A stretch of DNA of 64,000 nt from assembly GCA_902623215.1 (NCBI GenBank), contig CACNSS010000005.1, positions 1 to 64,000 of the forward strand. The letters run 5' to 3'. The position numbers and the translations under genes were made by a program. Positions 17,071 through 24,890 of this stretch are shown here, in pieces. The notes under the pieces were generated by a model. It ran no database searches. It had not been told where the DNA came from and worked only from the letters and a program-made list of their open reading frames with translations. Source of the stretch: an uncultured Pelagibacteraceae bacterium (GTDB lineage Bacteria > Pseudomonadota > Alphaproteobacteria > Pelagibacterales > Pelagibacteraceae). How positions within the stretch are numbered: the first letter of the stretch is position 1; every line of letters begins with the position of its first letter.

Positions 17071-18357
17071 ATGGCTATTACGTATCTAAAAAAATCTCCA
17101 AAAACATCATCAACAGATGACAATAAGACAACAGGAATAGTTCAAAATTTATTAAAAGACATTGAAACAACAAAAGAACAAGGTTGTATTGATTTAACAA
17201 AAAAGTTTGACAAGTACGATGGGGAAATAATTGTTTCAAAAGAAAGAATTGAAGAAATTAAAAAAACTTTAGATCGAAAAACTAAAGATGATATCCAATT
17301 TTCTTTTGATCGAGTAAGAAAATTTGCTGAAGCTCAACTCAAAAATTATGGACAAGACTTTGAGGTTGAATTGTCCGATGGTTTGTATGCAGGTCAAAAA
17401 TTAGTCCCGGTTAATACTGCTGGTTGTTACATACCGGGTGGAAGATACGCTCATATCGCTTCTGCTGTTATGAGTGTTACTACAGCTAAAGTTGCCGGTG
17501 TTAAAAATATAATTGCATGTAGCCCTCCAAAAGAAAATGTTGGTGCTCACCCTGCTATTGTCTACACTGCTGATCTCTGTGGAGCAGATGTAATACTGAA
17601 CTTAGGTGGTGTTCCAGCGATTGCTGCGATGACTAATGGATTATTTAAAAACCCTCCAGCAGACATCATTGTTGGTCCGGGAAACCAGTTTGTAGCTGAA
17701 GCGAAAAGAATTTTATATGGCAAAGTGGGTATAGATTTATTTGCAGGTCCAACTGAAATTGGAATAATTGCTGATGCAAAAGCTGATCCAGAGATAGTTG
17801 CTGTTGACTTAGTAGGTCAAGCAGAACATGGTTATAATTCTCCATGTTGGTTATACACAACAAGTAAAGAGTTAGCTGAGAAAGTGTTAAAAAGAGTTCC
17901 AGAATTAATTTCAGAATTACCCGAAATTCCTAGAAAAAGTGCAGAAGCAGCTTGGAGAGATTATGGTGAGGTAATTCTTTGCGATACTGATGAAGAAATT
18001 GTTAAGATTAGTGATGAATACGCTCCAGAACATTTAGAAGTTCAAACAGAAAATTTAAAGTGGTTTTATGAACGATTAACAAATTATGGATCGTTATTTG
18101 TAGGTGAAGAAACTACAGTTGCCTATGGAGATAAATGTTCAGGTACAAATCATATTTTACCAACTAAAGGAGCTGGTAAATATACTGGTGGTTTATTTGT
18201 TGGTAAATTTATTAAAACTTTAAGTTTTCAAAGAATGACAAAAGAATCTACCGAATTAGTTGGTGCTGCTGCAGCAAGAATATCAAGATATGAGGGAATG
18301 GAAGCTCATGCCAGAACTGGTGATGTAAGATTAAAAAAATATGGATATTCTAATTAA
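17071..18357 (+). CDS. Histidinol dehydrogenase-family oxidoreductase, HpsN (sulfopropanediol dehydrogenase)-like
   Basis: A 428-residue zinc/NAD dehydrogenase of the HisD superfamily. The zinc-ligand regions are present: GQAEHG (Gln, His), AYGDK (Asp), EAHARTGD (His). The catalytic EYAPEHLEVQT and NAD segment GPGNQFVAEAKR are also present. The context ERLTNYGSLFVG-ETTVAYGDK and TGGLFVGKFIKTLSFQR differs from biosynthetic HisD and resembles HpsN-type paralogues, which oxidise dihydroxypropanesulfonate to sulfolactate. Adjacency to a TauABC transporter and an Ldh2/ComC-like gene fits that. A true HisD with relaxed context cannot be excluded; no his genes are adjacent. It is last in the plus-strand operon, and its 3' end overlaps the convergent LysE gene by 8 bp. 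Confidence 0.72.
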   Translation: MAITYLKKSPKTSSTDDNKTTGIVQNLLKDIETTKEQGCIDLTKKFDKYDGEIIVSKERIEEIKKTLDRKTKDDIQFSFDRVRKFAEAQLKNYGQDFEVELSDGLYAGQKLVPVNTAGCYIPGGRYAHIASAVMSVTTAKVAGVKNIIACSPPKENVGAHPAIVYTADLCGADVILNLGGVPAIAAMTNGLFKNPPADIIVGPGNQFVAEAKRILYGKVGIDLFAGPTEIGIIADAKADPEIVAVDLVGQAEHGYNSPCWLYTTSKELAEKVLKRVPELISELPEIPRKSAEAAWRDYGEVILCDTDEEIVKISDEYAPEHLEVQTENLKWFYERLTNYGSLFVGEETTVAYGDKCSGTNHILPTKGAGKYTGGLFVGKFIKTLSFQRMTKESTELVGAAAARISRYEGMEAHARTGDVRLKKYGYSN

Positions 18358-18958
18358 TAGTTTCCATTATAACAAAAATTGTAAGTAGACTCATAAAACT
18401 AATAATAAAAATATTTATTGTTTTCCACACTTTTAAACTTTGAGCATATTGCGATAAATATTTAGATAAATAACCAATAGTAAAAAAGAATAGCAAGGAT
18501 GCTATTGAAGCTCCAGTTCCAAATAATATTTTTTGATTTAAAATAAAGCTTTTAGAAAAATTTCCTAAAAAAAATACAGTATCAGAGTAAACATGTGGAT
18601 TTAAATAAGTAAAACCAAGTGTTTTTATGAAAACATTTAATTTTGAGATTTTAGGAATTGTATCATTAAAACTTACTATTGAATTTAAGGATTTTAGTTT
18701 TGAATATATAAAATGAATTAAAAAAATAATTAACAAAATATTAAAGATTAACTCTACTGTTGCAGTAAAGTATTGTGTAAAATAATGGAAAAGAAATATT
18801 CCTAAAAATATTAAAATAAAATCAGATATAGAACAAATAAAACAAACTAAAAAGATATGTTGTTTTTTTAGACCTTGTTCTATGACAAAAACATTTTGAG
18901 CACCAATAGCTAATATAAGACTTAACCCTGTAAAAAAACCTAATAAGGCAAATTCCAT
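18350..18958 (-). CDS. LysE/ArgO-family amino acid exporter
   Basis: A 202-residue inner-membrane protein with about six helices. It has the LysE signature GLSLILAIGAQNVFVIEQGLK at residues 9-29 and FTYLNPHVYSDTVFFLG (about 115-131), both characteristic of the ArgO/LysE branch that exports basic amino acids. The family role is relief of excess intracellular Arg/Lys; the substrate here is not certain. It stands alone, convergent with the HpsN-like gene by an 8-bp overlap. Confidence 0.85.
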   Translation of the reverse strand: MEFALLGFFTGLSLILAIGAQNVFVIEQGLKKQHIFLVCFICSISDFILIFLGIFLFHYFTQYFTATVELIFNILLIIFLIHFIYSKLKSLNSIVSFNDTIPKISKLNVFIKTLGFTYLNPHVYSDTVFFLGNFSKSFILNQKILFGTGASIASLLFFFTIGYLSKYLSQYAQSLKVWKTINIFIISFMSLLTIFVIMETIN

Positions 18959-19017
18959 AATATAGATATTTGAATGTTCTGAACTTACTTTAAATCTTTA
19001 GAAAATAAAAATGATTA

Positions 19018-19479
19018 TCAAGTTGCAGGGATAAATAGTAAACACAACCCATTATTACAAAATCTTTTACCGGTTGAGCTTGGGCCATCGTCAAAAACGT
19101 GTCCATGATGGACTCCACACTTTGCACAATGATACTCGATCCTTTTCATACCAAATGAATAATCTACTTTTGTTTTAAAAGCCCCTGGTAAAGCTTCACT
19201 AAATGACGGCCAACCAGTGCCGCTATCGAATTTAGCCTCTGAGGAAAATAATTTGTTTCCACAATTCGCACAATGATAAAAGCCTTTTCTTTTCTCTTGT
19301 AGAAGTTCGCTGGTAAATGGTCTTTCAGTGCCCTCATTAAACATAATTTCTTTTTGTTTACTGGTAAGGTTCTGATTTATTATTTTTTTTGTCTCTGAAA
19401 GTACCAACTTATATGGATACAGAATCAATGACGCAAAAGATAAACCAATAATTTTTAATAAATTTCTTCTGTAAGTCAT
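19018..19479 (-). CDS. msrB: Peptide-methionine (R)-S-oxide reductase, exported
   Basis: A 153-residue MsrB. The N-terminus is MTYRRNLLKIIGLSFASLIL, a basic start plus hydrophobic segment with a twin-arginine-like feel, indicating export to the periplasm. The domain shows two zinc CxxC pairs (CANC and CAKC), DSGTGWPSF, and GVHHGHVFDDGP. The catalytic Cys is in KRFCNNGLCLLFIP. It repairs methionine-R-sulfoxide in oxidised proteins; the N-terminal segment points to envelope proteins as targets. The VOC gene upstream is 28 bp away and may be co-transcribed. The second Cys in NNGLCL could act as resolving Cys, which is inference. Confidence 0.88.
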   Translation of the reverse strand: MTYRRNLLKIIGLSFASLILYPYKLVLSETKKIINQNLTSKQKEIMFNEGTERPFTSELLQEKRKGFYHCANCGNKLFSSEAKFDSGTGWPSFSEALPGAFKTKVDYSFGMKRIEYHCAKCGVHHGHVFDDGPSSTGKRFCNNGLCLLFIPAT

Positions 19480-19507
19480 TTCACACCTTGGTGTAATTTG
19501 ATTAAGA

Positions 19508-19918
19508 TTATTCAGGATTTGCTGTTAATGTTTTTATTTCCAAAATATTTTCGTTTGGATCTTTAACAAAAAATGTTTCTTGCTCGTACTTTGTGCCTTT
19601 AAATCTAAGATAAGGCTCATCATAGTATTTTGCCCCTTTATCTTTTAATCTTTGTTTCAAAGCATCAAAATCTTTTCTTGATAAATGAACACCGAAGTGA
19701 GGAACTGAGACATTACCCATATCAACATCGTGTCTTTCATTGCTAAGTTTGTGATCACTAGCATGAAGGGTTAATTCATTTCCCCAAAAATCTACATCAG
19801 CCCATTCTTTTTCAGAATTACTTAAGCTACATCCAAGAGTTTCACTATAAAATTTTTTAGCAGTTTCTAAATCACCACATGGTATAGCTAAATGAAAACA
19901 ATTAGTATTTTTGTACAT
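19508..19918 (-). CDS. VOC-superfamily (glyoxalase/dioxygenase-like) protein
   Basis: A 136-residue vicinal oxygen chelate protein. The paired beta-alpha-beta-beta-beta modules are visible: residues 8-60 (FHLAIPCGDLETAKKFYSET) and 70-130 (PHFGVHLSRKDFDALKQRL, then KDPNENILEIKTL). Possible metal ligands are His9, His74 and Glu at the ILEIK strand, consistent with an active metal site. Members include glyoxalase I and extradiol dioxygenases; the substrate cannot be predicted here. It is divergent from cysE and upstream of msrB on the same strand. Confidence 0.8.
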   Translation of the reverse strand: MYKNTNCFHLAIPCGDLETAKKFYSETLGCSLSNSEKEWADVDFWGNELTLHASDHKLSNERHDVDMGNVSVPHFGVHLSRKDFDALKQRLKDKGAKYYDEPYLRFKGTKYEQETFFVKDPNENILEIKTLTANPE

Positions 19919-19985
19919 AATAAATCCTTTAAATATCTTTTAAAATAACTATATAAACTAAATCTACTGACACGATAAATACAAC

Positions 19986-20555
19986 ATGAATGAATTTTTA
20001 CAATCTATAATCGACCGTGACCCTGCGGCAAAATCTAAATTAAGTTTAATATTAACTTATCCAGGAGTAAAAGCGATATTTTTTCACAGAATTGCAAATT
20101 TTTTTGCAATTGCAAAGTTTGATTTAGTAGCAAGAATTATTTCACAATTATCAAGATTTTTCACAGGAATTGAAATTCATCCAAAGGCAAAAATTGGAAA
20201 AAATTTATTTATTGATCATGGTATGGGTGTAGTCATTGGCGAAACATCTGAAATAAGCGATAACGTAACAATCTATCATAATGTTACTCTTGGAGGGACA
20301 TCTCCAAGCATTAATACAAATGAACAAAGGAATTCAAAAAGGCATCCTACCTTAGAAGAAAATGTAGTGGTAGGTTCAGGTGCTCAAATCCTAGGACCTG
20401 TTGTTATTGGAAAAAATTCTTTGATTGGTGCTAACGCAGTTGTAACCAAAGATGTTCCAGAAAAATCTATAATGGCTGGTAATCCTGCAAAAAAAATTGG
20501 GGATGCTACACGAGGATTTAAGCCTTACGCTGTTACTGATAATAAAGAAGATTAA
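19986..20555 (+). CDS. cysE: Serine O-acetyltransferase
   Basis: Converts L-serine and acetyl-CoA to O-acetylserine, the first step in cysteine synthesis. The 189-residue length matches the short EpsC/CysE type. A helical N-terminal domain is followed by left-handed beta-helix hexapeptides from about residue 60: [58 protein letters not shown]. The catalytic His is in IDHG, with a His also in YHNV. Its stop overlaps the ATG of cysK by one base (TAATG), so the two cysteine-synthesis enzymes are translationally coupled. Confidence 0.92.
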   Translation: MNEFLQSIIDRDPAAKSKLSLILTYPGVKAIFFHRIANFFAIAKFDLVARIISQLSRFFTGIEIHPKAKIGKNLFIDHGMGVVIGETSEISDNVTIYHNVTLGGTSPSINTNEQRNSKRHPTLEENVVVGSGAQILGPVVIGKNSLIGANAVVTKDVPEKSIMAGNPAKKIGDATRGFKPYAVTDNKED

Positions 20556-21556
20556 TGGTTCATATTAGAAATACATTTATTGATTCAATTGGTAATACTC
20601 CATTAATCAAACTTAAAGCTGCCTCTGAATTAACAGGATGTAACATTTATGGTAAAGCAGAATTTATGAATCCTGGCGGGTCTGTCAAAGATAGAGCTGC
20701 GCTCTCATTACTTAAAGACGCACAAGAAAAAAAATTAATTTCTAAAGGTGGTATTGTTGTTGAAGGTACTGCGGGTAATACCGGAATTGGATTAGGTTTG
20801 ATAGGGAATTCACTTGGTTATAAAACAATAATTGTAATGAATGATAATCAAACTCAAGAAAAAAAAGATACAATAAAAAATCTAGGGGCAGAATTAAGAT
20901 TAGTCCCTGCAAAGCCATATAAAGACGAAAATAATTTTGTTAAGATTGCTGGACGTCTAGCAGATGAGTTAAGACCAACTAATAATAATGGTGTTGTCTG
21001 GGCCAATCAATTCGATAATGTTGCTAATGCTAAAGGACATTATGAAGGAACAGGAAAGGAAATTTGGGAACAAACTGAAGGTAAAGTTGATGGTTTTGTT
21101 TGTTCATCTGGAACAGGTGGTACAATTTCTGGTGTAAGTAATGCTTTAAAAGAAAAGAATAAAAATGTTAAAATTTATCTTTCCGATCCTAAAGGATCAG
21201 CACTTTATAATTATATTAAGAACGGTGAATTAAAATCTGAAGGTGGATCAATTACTGAAGGGATTGGCTCAAGTAGAATAACAAAAAATTTTGAGAACGC
21301 AAAAATTGATGATGCATATTCCATTGACGATCACGAAGCATTGCCCATACTTTATGACCTAATTCAAAATGAAGGTCTAAGTTTAGGAACAAGTTGTGGA
21401 ATAAATATCGCTGGTGCAATTAGACTTGGAAAAGAACTTGGGCCAGGAAAAACAATCGTAACTATTCTTTGTGATAAATCAGATAAATACAACTCTAAGA
21501 TGTTTAATAAATCATTTTTAAAGGAAAAAAACTTACCTGTACCTAGCTGGTTATAA
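20555..21556 (+). CDS. cysK: Cysteine synthase A (O-acetylserine sulfhydrylase)
   Basis: A PLP enzyme of 333 residues that makes cysteine from O-acetylserine and sulfide. The PLP lysine lies in NPGGSVKDRAA (about 40-50). VEGTAGNTGIGLGL is the substrate loop and VCSSGTGGTISGVSNAL is the phosphate-binding glycine loop. The C-terminus carries LSLGTSCGINIAGA. It is coupled to cysE. Sulfite or sulfide from the nearby sulfonate cluster could feed it, which is only an inference from position. Confidence 0.92.
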   Translation: MVHIRNTFIDSIGNTPLIKLKAASELTGCNIYGKAEFMNPGGSVKDRAALSLLKDAQEKKLISKGGIVVEGTAGNTGIGLGLIGNSLGYKTIIVMNDNQTQEKKDTIKNLGAELRLVPAKPYKDENNFVKIAGRLADELRPTNNNGVVWANQFDNVANAKGHYEGTGKEIWEQTEGKVDGFVCSSGTGGTISGVSNALKEKNKNVKIYLSDPKGSALYNYIKNGELKSEGGSITEGIGSSRITKNFENAKIDDAYSIDDHEALPILYDLIQNEGLSLGTSCGINIAGAIRLGKELGPGKTIVTILCDKSDKYNSKMFNKSFLKEKNLPVPSWL

Positions 21557-21571
21557 TATCGCATATCTGGC

Positions 21572-21595
21572 ATGTAACAAAACAGTTACATTTTT
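21572..21595 (+). terminator. Short intrinsic terminator after cysEK
   Basis: ATGTAAC (21572-21578) pairs with GTTACAT (21585-21591) around an AAAACA loop, followed by T residues. The stem is weak but correctly placed 15 bp after the cysK stop, and it separates cysEK from the small-protein operon that begins at 21624. Confidence 0.55.
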
Positions 21596-21623
21596 AAATT
21601 AAAATAATTAACTTTGAGGTTCT

Positions 21624-21995
21624 ATGAAGAAAATAATTTTAATCTTGTCTTTTTTTGCTTTTACTTCTGCTTATGCAGATATGAGTAATGAAGATAAATC
21701 TAAAGCTTGGGATTGTGTTGGAATTTATATGGCCAACTATTTCCTGCCATCAGGTGAAAAATTTGAATACGGCATGAAAGAAAAATCTATTTCAACTGTA
21801 AAAGTTTTAAAAACATATGCTCTTGAAATAGGTATTCCAGAAAAAGATTGGGATGCTGGAGTAAACAAAGCTGTAGATAAACATTACGGTTCAAAATACG
21901 ACAAAGCTAAAACTGAAAAATGTCATACATTTGTTGAAGCTTTAGTTCCTAATGGAGCTGAAAGAGTTAAAAAAGTAGTTCAAACTTTGTATTAA
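21624..21995 (+). CDS. Small secreted protein, unknown function (first gene of small-protein operon)
   Basis: A 123-residue protein with a clear signal peptide (MKKIILILSFFAFTSAYA, cleavage near residue 18). The mature part is helical and charged and has two cysteines (in AWDCVGIY and EKCHTF) that could form a disulfide in the periplasm. I do not recognise a family. The start is preceded by GAGG. It opens a run of small same-strand genes spaced by only about 10-35 bp, and it shares its signal-peptide style with the 68-residue gene at 22317, so a periplasmic component of the same system is likely. Confidence 0.7.
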   Translation: MKKIILILSFFAFTSAYADMSNEDKSKAWDCVGIYMANYFLPSGEKFEYGMKEKSISTVKVLKTYALEIGIPEKDWDAGVNKAVDKHYGSKYDKAKTEKCHTFVEALVPNGAERVKKVVQTLY

Positions 21996-22016
21996 TTCAA
22001 AAAAAAGGAGAAAAAA

Positions 22017-22307
22017 ATGGAAAAAGAAATGTTAGTTCATCTTAAACTTAAAGAGGGTAAATTAGAAACTTTCATGGGTTGGATGCAATCAGATGAAGGA
22101 ATGGGTGTTAGAAAAAGTGTTGCCTATCCAGAAAAAACTGTTGGCGCTATGATACCAGATAAAAGTGGAATGTTATTTAAAGTGAATGTTCATAATGAAG
22201 CTGGAATGAAAGAATTTGTAACTGGGAATAATTCTACCGCGAAAGCTATTTACGCAGAATGTGTAGAGAGTGCTAAATTATATGAACTATCTGAAGTAAA
22301 TTTATAA
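22017..22307 (+). CDS. Small alpha/beta protein, possibly dimeric alpha-beta-barrel type
   Basis: A 96-residue cytoplasmic protein. The order is strand (EMLVHLKLKEG), helix (KLETFMGWMQ), strand, strand (SGMLFKVNVHN), helix (AGMKEFVTG) and a C-terminal helix/strand, which resembles the ferredoxin-like fold of ABM/DABB proteins; this is judged by pattern only. A very strong ribosome binding site (AAAAAAGGAGAAAAAA) precedes the ATG. It is the second gene in the small-protein operon. It shares the length and topology of the proteins at 22539, 22864 and 23690, so duplication followed by divergence is possible. Confidence 0.65.
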   Translation: MEKEMLVHLKLKEGKLETFMGWMQSDEGMGVRKSVAYPEKTVGAMIPDKSGMLFKVNVHNEAGMKEFVTGNNSTAKAIYAECVESAKLYELSEVNL

Positions 22308-22316
22308 GGAGTATAA

Positions 22317-22523
22317 ATGAAAAAAATAATATTAACACTTTGTTTGGTCTTATTTGTTAGCTCTGCATACGCAGGTTCATGTCCAATGTTGGCTAAAAAT
22401 ATTGATGAAAAAATTAAAAAAGCTCAAGAACTTAAAGATCAGGGTATGGATGCCCATAATAATGGTGACCATGCTAAATCTGAAAAATTTTTAAATGAAG
22501 CTCTTGCTCTTTTTAAAAGTTAA
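22317..22523 (+). CDS. Very small secreted protein with a helical mature part
   Basis: A 68-residue protein: signal peptide of about 19 residues ending SSAYAGS, then about 48 mature residues. The mature segment KIKKAQELKDQGMDAHNNGDHAKSEKFLNEALALF looks like one TPR-like helical hairpin. A single Cys follows the cleavage region (GSCPML). AAGGAG precedes the start by a good distance. Periplasmic location is supported by the signal; a role as a small chaperone or adaptor of the neighbouring proteins is a guess. It would be missed by annotators that discard proteins under 70 residues. Confidence 0.68.
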   Translation: MKKIILTLCLVLFVSSAYAGSCPMLAKNIDEKIKKAQELKDQGMDAHNNGDHAKSEKFLNEALALFKS

Positions 22524-22538
22524 ATAGAAAGGAAAAAA

Positions 22539-22829
22539 ATGAAAAACTATATAGTAACACACACTTTTAAGTCAAAAGAAGCAAAAGCTAAAATGATAGA
22601 AGTTACTGGTTCAATGTCTATGGAAGATATGACTAAAGCAATGACAAGTGATAGTGCAAAGTGCCAAATGAGCTGGAATACACCTGGAGATAATCTAACA
22701 ATGTATTGTTGGTGGAAAGGTACTGATCCAGATGCAATTAATAAACAGTTAGAGTCTATGAACGATTTCTTCGAACCTCATAAATTTGTTGAGTGTACAG
22801 ATGATGTTATAGATTTTAATGCTAAATAA
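22539..22829 (+). CDS. Small alpha/beta protein, unknown function
   Basis: A 96-residue protein with KNYIVTHTFKSKEAKAKMIEV at the start, a Met-rich helix (SMSMEDMTKAMTSD), then strands LTMYCWWKGTDPDAINKQLE and a C-terminal strand. The layout fits a compact ferredoxin-like fold that senses or binds a small molecule, similar to DUF3303/DABB-type proteins, although I cannot assign it firmly. AAAGGA precedes the ATG. It is in-line with the other small genes, 15 bp after the previous stop. Confidence 0.62.
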   Translation: MKNYIVTHTFKSKEAKAKMIEVTGSMSMEDMTKAMTSDSAKCQMSWNTPGDNLTMYCWWKGTDPDAINKQLESMNDFFEPHKFVECTDDVIDFNAK

Positions 22830-22863
22830 AAATGCCTAAATTTTTACCGAGTGAGGAAAAACA

Positions 22864-23172
22864 ATGAAGGTAATTTATACTAGAACGATGAGGGTAAAAG
22901 ATGATGGCCTAGTAAAAGCAATGGAAATAGGAAAAGGTTTAGCGGCAGTTAGAAAAAAACATTATCCTAACCATGATGTTTATTTTTCTTTTCAAATGGG
23001 TGGAGACCCAAGAACCATAAGGGAGACTTTAATTGGACCCATGTTTGAAGGTAATAATGACGCTGACGCTAACATGTCTGCAGATCCTGAATATATTAAA
23101 CTTTTAGAGCAATTAAAAGAAGTTGCAATAGAAGGTACTATTGAAGATGAGATTAGACCAATATTTAGTTAA
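22864..23172 (+). CDS. Small alpha/beta protein, unknown function
   Basis: A 102-residue protein beginning with a strand (MKVIYTRTMRVK), a helix with DGLVKAMEIGKGLAAVRKKHYP, a strand HDVYFSFQMGGDP, an acidic loop (GNNDADANMSADPEYIKLLEQLK) and a final EGTIEDEIRPIF. This again suggests a ferredoxin-like half-barrel like those of antibiotic-biosynthesis-monooxygenase relatives. There is no catalytic motif I can name. GTGAGGA lies upstream of the ATG. It stands between a soluble and a membrane gene of the same operon. Confidence 0.62.
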   Translation: MKVIYTRTMRVKDDGLVKAMEIGKGLAAVRKKHYPNHDVYFSFQMGGDPRTIRETLIGPMFEGNNDADANMSADPEYIKLLEQLKEVAIEGTIEDEIRPIFS

Positions 23173-23185
23173 AGGATTTTAATCA

Positions 23186-23602
23186 ATGTTAGAAAAATTT
23201 AATGGAATAATCTATTTAACTTTATTTATAATCCACTTTGCAGGTTTTGCTTACTATGGATTTAGGTGTGTGTTTCAAACGCAGTCTTTTTTAAATCAAT
23301 ATGGAATGCATGACACGGGCGCAGGTATTGTTAGATTTTTTGGTTCTATATTTTTTGGCTCGACTGCGATGGCTATTTACATAGGATTTATAAGACCAAA
23401 TGGTGTAGAAGCTACTTGGGGGTTTTTTAATCTTGTGTTTTTACAAAACCTATCAGCATTTATAGTTGGTTTTTATAGTACTAAGATAAATAAACTTGGA
23501 CATACCGACAAAACTTCTGATGAAGCAATTTACGCACCTTTATTTTTGACAATTTTAAGTGCTTTACTTTGTTACGGGTTAGCAGATAAAATCTACGTTT
23601 AA
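23186..23602 (+). CDS. Small four-helix membrane protein
   Basis: A 138-residue protein with about four hydrophobic segments (about 7-27, 46-65, 77-97 and 115-132). It has Phe/Tyr-rich helices (FAGFAYYGFRCVF) and polar loops with GMHDTGAGIVRFFGS. I do not recognise the family. It is the first membrane component of the small-protein operon, 13 bp after the previous gene, and could be the anchor or transporter partner of the soluble and secreted small proteins. No typical transporter motif is visible. Confidence 0.65.
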   Translation: MLEKFNGIIYLTLFIIHFAGFAYYGFRCVFQTQSFLNQYGMHDTGAGIVRFFGSIFFGSTAMAIYIGFIRPNGVEATWGFFNLVFLQNLSAFIVGFYSTKINKLGHTDKTSDEAIYAPLFLTILSALLCYGLADKIYV

Positions 23603-23618
23603 CATCAAAGGAGTGATA

Positions 23619-23690
23619 ATGATCGCAATGGAAGTCAGAAGTCAGCTATCGTTTGTAAGTTTAATAGAATGTGGTTTAAATGATCTTTAA
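23619..23690 (+). CDS. 23-codon short ORF coupled to the DUF1330 gene
   Basis: AAAGGAG at 23607-23613 is followed by ATG at 23619 and a 23-codon frame (MIAMEVRSQLSFVSL and on) that stops with TAA sharing one base with the ATG of the next gene (TAATG). The strong ribosome binding site and exact coupling are what support it. It may be a real microprotein, or a translated leader that delivers ribosomes to the DUF1330 gene, which otherwise has no own ribosome binding site. The composition is not distinctive, so the product itself is uncertain. Confidence 0.4.
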   Translation: MIAMEVRSQLSFVSLIECGLNDL

Positions 23691-23977
23691 TGCCAGGTTT
23701 TGTTATTTTTAATATAGAAATAAAAAAACCTGAAGAATATAAAGAATACGTTCAGAAGGTAACACCAATAGCTAAAAAATTTGGAGGTGAATATATTGTC
23801 AGAGGTGGTGAATCCAAAGTAATTGAAGGTGTTTGGACATATCCCAGAACAATTATTATTAAATTTCCAAGTTACGAAAAAGCTTTAGAGTGGTATAGTT
23901 CAGATGAGTATAAACCAATTAAAAAAATCCGTTTAGACAATTCAGTCAGTAATGGAATAATAATTAAAGGAGTTTAA
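23690..23977 (+). CDS. DUF1330 family protein
   Basis: A 95-residue protein with the DUF1330 pattern: VIFNIEIKKPEEYKEYVQKV, GGEYIVRGGESKVIEGVWTYPRTIIIKFPSYEKALEWYSSDEY and a C-terminal IIIKGV. The fold is a dimeric alpha-beta barrel. Its biochemical role is unknown in general. Its start shares a base with the preceding short ORF's stop. It is followed one base later by the NTF2-like gene, another small-molecule-binding fold. Confidence 0.85.
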   Translation: MPGFVIFNIEIKKPEEYKEYVQKVTPIAKKFGGEYIVRGGESKVIEGVWTYPRTIIIKFPSYEKALEWYSSDEYKPIKKIRLDNSVSNGIIIKGV

Positions 23978-23978
23978 A

Positions 23979-24299
23979 ATGTCGATATTAGAGAAATATA
24001 CGAATGCAATTAATAATAAAGATGAGTCAATTATGAATGAACTTTTGCATGATGACTTTAAATTCACAATGCATAAGTCAGGAAATACCATAGGTAAAAC
24101 TGATGTTATAAAATGGGCAATGAGTGGTGATATAAACCAAGATAAAGCAAGAGTAGTCTATGAAAATGATGAAGTTGGAGTTCACCATTCAATTGTTACA
24201 TTTAATGATGGGAATGTTGAAGCAGTAATGGCAGTTTATAAATACAAAGATGGAAAGATTATAAGTTTGGAGACTGGCGCTACTCCTATGTCAAAATAA
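23979..24299 (+). CDS. NTF2-like (SnoaL-type) protein
   Basis: A 106-residue protein with a cone-shaped NTF2-like layout: helices with YTNAINNKDESIMNELLHDDFKF, the GNTIGKTDVIKWAMSG segment, then long strands ending VEAVMAVYKYKDGKIISLETG. The last strand pattern, YKYKDGKIIxxE, is typical of SnoaL/NTF2-like proteins. Such domains bind or isomerise small hydrophobic molecules. AAAGGAG precedes the start codon. It is a member of the small-protein operon. Confidence 0.75.
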   Translation: MSILEKYTNAINNKDESIMNELLHDDFKFTMHKSGNTIGKTDVIKWAMSGDINQDKARVVYENDEVGVHHSIVTFNDGNVEAVMAVYKYKDGKIISLETGATPMSK

Positions 24300-24305
24300 A
24301 AGTAA

Positions 24306-24890
24306 ATGATTGACTTTTATTTCTCGATTGGAAGCACATATACTTATTTAGCAGTCACTAGAATACTTGATGTTGAAAAAAATCATCAAGTCAGTTTTAA
24401 TTGGAAACCTTTTAGCGTTCGGGTAATTATGAAAGAAATGAATAATATTCCATTTCCAAAGGATAAGCTTAATAAAGTAAATTACATGTGGAGAGATATT
24501 GAAAGACGGGCTGAGGGTTATGGTTTTTTTGCTAAAACTCCTGTGCCCTACCCACTATCTGAATTTGATTTAGCAAATCAAATTGCAATTCTTGGATTAG
24601 ATAAAAGTTGGGGTGTGGATTATGTGAGACTGACGTATAAGAAATGGTTTCAAGAGGGTAAAGAACCAGCGATAGAGCCAAGTATTTCTGAAGTATGTAA
24701 AGAATTAAAACTCAATAAGGATGAGATAATATCTGAAGCAAAAACAAAATTAATTGAAGATAAATACTTAGCCAACACAAATTCTGCAAGAGAAAATAAA
24801 ATCTTTGGTAGTCCCTCTTTTGTTGTTAAAAATGAAATATTTTGGGGTGATGATAGGATGGAAGATGCAATTAAATTTTTTAAAAAATGA
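24306..24890 (+). CDS. DsbA-like/GST-kappa family oxidoreductase (2-hydroxychromene-2-carboxylate isomerase type)
   Basis: A 194-residue protein. It begins IDFYFSIGSTYTYLAVTRI, the N-terminal strand and active loop of the GST-kappa/HCCA-isomerase group, where Ser replaces the DsbA Cys. Inserted helices follow, then KIFGSPSFVVKNEIFWGDDRMEDAIKFF with the cis-Pro typical of thioredoxin folds. Members use glutathione to isomerise or conjugate aromatic compounds. It is the largest enzyme in the small-protein operon and the best clue that the operon handles a reactive small molecule. Its 3' end overlaps the next gene by four bases (ATGA). Confidence 0.8.
   Translation: MIDFYFSIGSTYTYLAVTRILDVEKNHQVSFNWKPFSVRVIMKEMNNIPFPKDKLNKVNYMWRDIERRAEGYGFFAKTPVPYPLSEFDLANQIAILGLDKSWGVDYVRLTYKKWFQEGKEPAIEPSISEVCKELKLNKDEIISEAKTKLIEDKYLANTNSARENKIFGSPSFVVKNEIFWGDDRMEDAIKFFKK

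Noticed and set aside
17071-18357. Biosynthetic histidinol dehydrogenase (hisD) as the name
   Set aside because: Zinc ligands fit, but the sequence context and its operon with TauABC and ComC-like genes favour the HpsN-like branch; kept as an alternative.
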